Part shown: positions 63,368 to 64,000 of the stretch, one piece after another
Position numbering within the stretch: position 1 is the stretch's first letter
How the letters are laid out: the number at the start of each line of letters is the position of its first letter
Assembly (NCBI RefSeq): GCF_005937985.2
Contig: NZ_CP042172.1
Span: 2,108,001 to 2,172,000 of the forward strand
DNA from: Arthrobacter sp. KBS0702
GTDB taxonomy: Bacteria > Actinomycetota > Actinomycetes > Actinomycetales > Micrococcaceae
Direction of reading: 5' to 3'
Length of the DNA stretch: 64,000 bases
Translations under genes and position numbers: made by a program
Notes under the pieces: generated by a model
Database searches by the model: none
Told to the model about the DNA's origin: nothing
What the model saw: only the letters and a program-made list of their open reading frames with translations

Positions 63368-63390
63368 CTCGTGGGCAAAAGGGGCAAAAG
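63368..63390. repeat. Possible integrase arm site, right, with GGGCAAAA pair
   Basis: CTCGTGGGCAAA (63368-63379) recurs from 59921-59932 and is followed by GGGGCAAAAG, so GGCAAAA occurs twice in 18 bp. It lies about 115 bp inside attR. The rest of the gene-free stretch 63313-63502 shows only the hairpin at 63465-63488. Confidence 0.4.
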
Positions 63391-63464
63391 GGTCATTCAA
63401 ATGGGTTCAAATAAGGCCAAATGGAGCCAAGCGGACCACCATGAAAACCCTTTAGAAACGCCGA

Positions 63465-63488
63465 AATCCCCCGCTTTCACGGGGGATT
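63465..63488 (-). terminator. Hairpin just downstream of rnpB
   Basis: Arms AATCCCCCG (63465-63473) and its complement (63480-63488) with a 6-base loop lie 15 bp past the rnpB 3' end inside the element. On the minus strand TTT follows. It may replace the terminator that rnpB lost on integration. Confidence 0.55.
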
Positions 63489-63502
63489 CCGGGCAGGTCG
63501 TG

Positions 63503-63529
63503 GGATGGGTTGACCGATACGCCGGGTTC
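63503..63529. repeat. attR: right copy of the 27-bp att repeat (rnpB 3' end)
   Basis: The copy begins GGATGGGTTGACCGATACG and on the minus strand is the 3' strand of rnpB helix P1 plus the preceding CAGAACCCGGCG region. It differs from attL at two positions. Confidence 0.8.
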
Positions 63530-63899
63530 TGTGTTCCCGCGCTGTTACCGGCGCGGGAGTAGCGGCCATCCATCTACGGACGCCGTTGCCGACGCCCTCC
63601 AGCAGCCTACCCGGACACTCGGGCGGGCAGCCCTCAAACGTGTCCTGTCTGGCCTTGCTCCGGGTGGGGTTTACCTAGCCTTCCCGGTCACCCGGGAAGC
63701 TGGTGGTCTCTTACACCACCGTTTCACCCTTACCTGCTCCCGGGACCGTGCGGACACGGCCCTTTGGCGGGCGGTCTGTTCTCTGTGGCACTGGCCTGCG
63801 GGTTACCCCGAGTGGGCGTTACCCACCACCCTGCCCTGCGGAGCCCGGACGTTCCTCGAGCCACTTGCGTGACGCGCGGCCGCCTGGTCAACCCATCCG
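63503..63899 (-). ncRNA. rnpB: RNase P RNA (bacterial type A)
   Basis: RNase P RNA is the catalytic part of the enzyme that matures tRNA 5' ends. The minus strand has the conserved blocks in order: GAGGAACGTCCGGGCTCC, ACAGAGAACAGACCGCC, GGTAAGGGTGAAACGGTGG, GTGTAAGAGACCACCAGC, AGGCTAGGTAAACCCC, and near the 3' end AGATGGATGGCCGCTA and CAGAACCCGGCGTATCGG. Helix P1 forms by GGATGGGTTGACC (63898-63886) with GGTCAACCCATCC (63515-63503), 13 perfect pairs, which sets both ends to within a few bases. The 3' end doubles as the attachment site. Confidence 0.95.
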
Positions 63900-63905
63900 T
63901 TGTTC

Positions 63906-63911
63906 ATTCTA
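63906..63911 (-). promoter_or_regulatory. Candidate -10 box of rnpB
   Basis: TAGAAT at 63911-63906 on the minus strand lies 7 bases before the first base of helix P1. No clear -35 is seen. Upstream (63935-63963) is a 9-bp hairpin, CCACCGGCG with its complement, which may end a gene beyond the window. Confidence 0.5.
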
Positions 63912-64000
63912 CGGTCTCCCCGGCAGCCCCCGCCCCACCGGCGCCTTTTAGCCCCGCCGGTGGGAGAATGGATACAGCTACCCCCCCACGCTAGGAAGCG

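Larger units (their letters stand above)
59858..63529. mobile_element. Integrative element in the 3' end of rnpB, partly degraded
   Basis: The element is bounded by a direct repeat at 59858-59884 and 63503-63529. It contains a broken tyrosine recombinase at the left end, two membrane-protein genes, a broken gene and a zinc-ribbon/HEPN-like protein. Two counted lines inside (61201-61260, 62941-63000) have 53% and 52% GC against about 67% for the flanks. The right repeat is the 3' end of rnpB, so integration left that RNA complete. With the recombinase dead, the element should be fixed. Origin from a small phage-like or plasmid-like element is inferred. Confidence 0.8.

Overview
The window is high-GC DNA (mostly about 65-70%) from an actinobacterium. 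Gene order and protein sequences point to the Micrococcaceae, most likely Arthrobacter or Pseudarthrobacter. Supporting signs are the block rplU-rpmA-obgE-proB-proA-nadD, the tandem clpP1-clpP2-clpX, a mycothiol-type DsbA-like nitroreductase homologue, an MptB-like mannosyltransferase, a translational ileS T-box and an RNase E with long acidic and basic tails. The genus is inferred from memory of related genomes; no database was searched.

Layout. 1-12 kb, almost all leftward: the end of an unknown low-complexity protein, nadD, a small membrane protein, proA, proB, obgE, rpmA, rplU, a ThiD-TenA fusion under a TPP riboswitch, and rne. 12-21.7 kb: a VKOR-family protein (rightward), then leftward ndk, a DUF4233 protein, folC, ileS behind a T-box leader, a secreted glycerophosphodiester phosphodiesterase, an SDR oxidoreductase and a DUF488 protein. 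21.7-35 kb: valS, an ABM-type monooxygenase, a GH15 glycosidase, the DsbA-like protein, clpX, clpP2, clpP1, tig, tRNA-Pro, tRNA-Gly, a Fpg/Nei glycosylase, rpiB and a DUF1648 membrane protein. 35-46.8 kb: pepN, OsmC, an epimerase-like protein, MscS, truncated hemoglobin, Pr6Pr, GNAT, a gene fragment, tesB, ettA, ssb and tRNA-Arg. 46.8-59.8 kb: corA, a LapA-like protein, map, AlkD-like, mptB-like, orn, tRNA-His, an acyl-CoA dehydrogenase, def, ppk2, a PfkB kinase, an HNH nuclease, a small coiled-coil protein, a large-form gap and a 50-residue membrane protein.

The accessory part is 59,858-63,529. It is bounded by a 27-bp direct repeat with two mismatches. The right copy is the 3' end of rnpB (RNase P RNA, leftward, about 63,503-63,899). 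Next to the left copy lies a decayed tyrosine recombinase with two frameshifts and a fusion scar. Inside is lower-GC DNA (about 52% where I counted) carrying two adjacent membrane-protein genes, a broken gene, and a 298-residue protein with an N-terminal zinc ribbon and a C-terminal R-X4-H motif of the HEPN type. I read this as a small integrative element that entered rnpB, kept rnpB whole and then lost its own mobility. Its cargo is the best candidate here for an undescribed system, possibly anti-phage defence; that role is inference.

Regulation that can be read from the sequence includes the TPP riboswitch, the Ile T-box with a possible direct Shine-Dalgarno sequester, a ClgR-like box before clpP1P2, a 20-bp palindrome and a terminator-like leader hairpin before gap, and many strong hairpins between operons. 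The other genes are mainly housekeeping: proline synthesis, NAD and folate synthesis, translation, protein quality control, RNA decay and central carbon metabolism.
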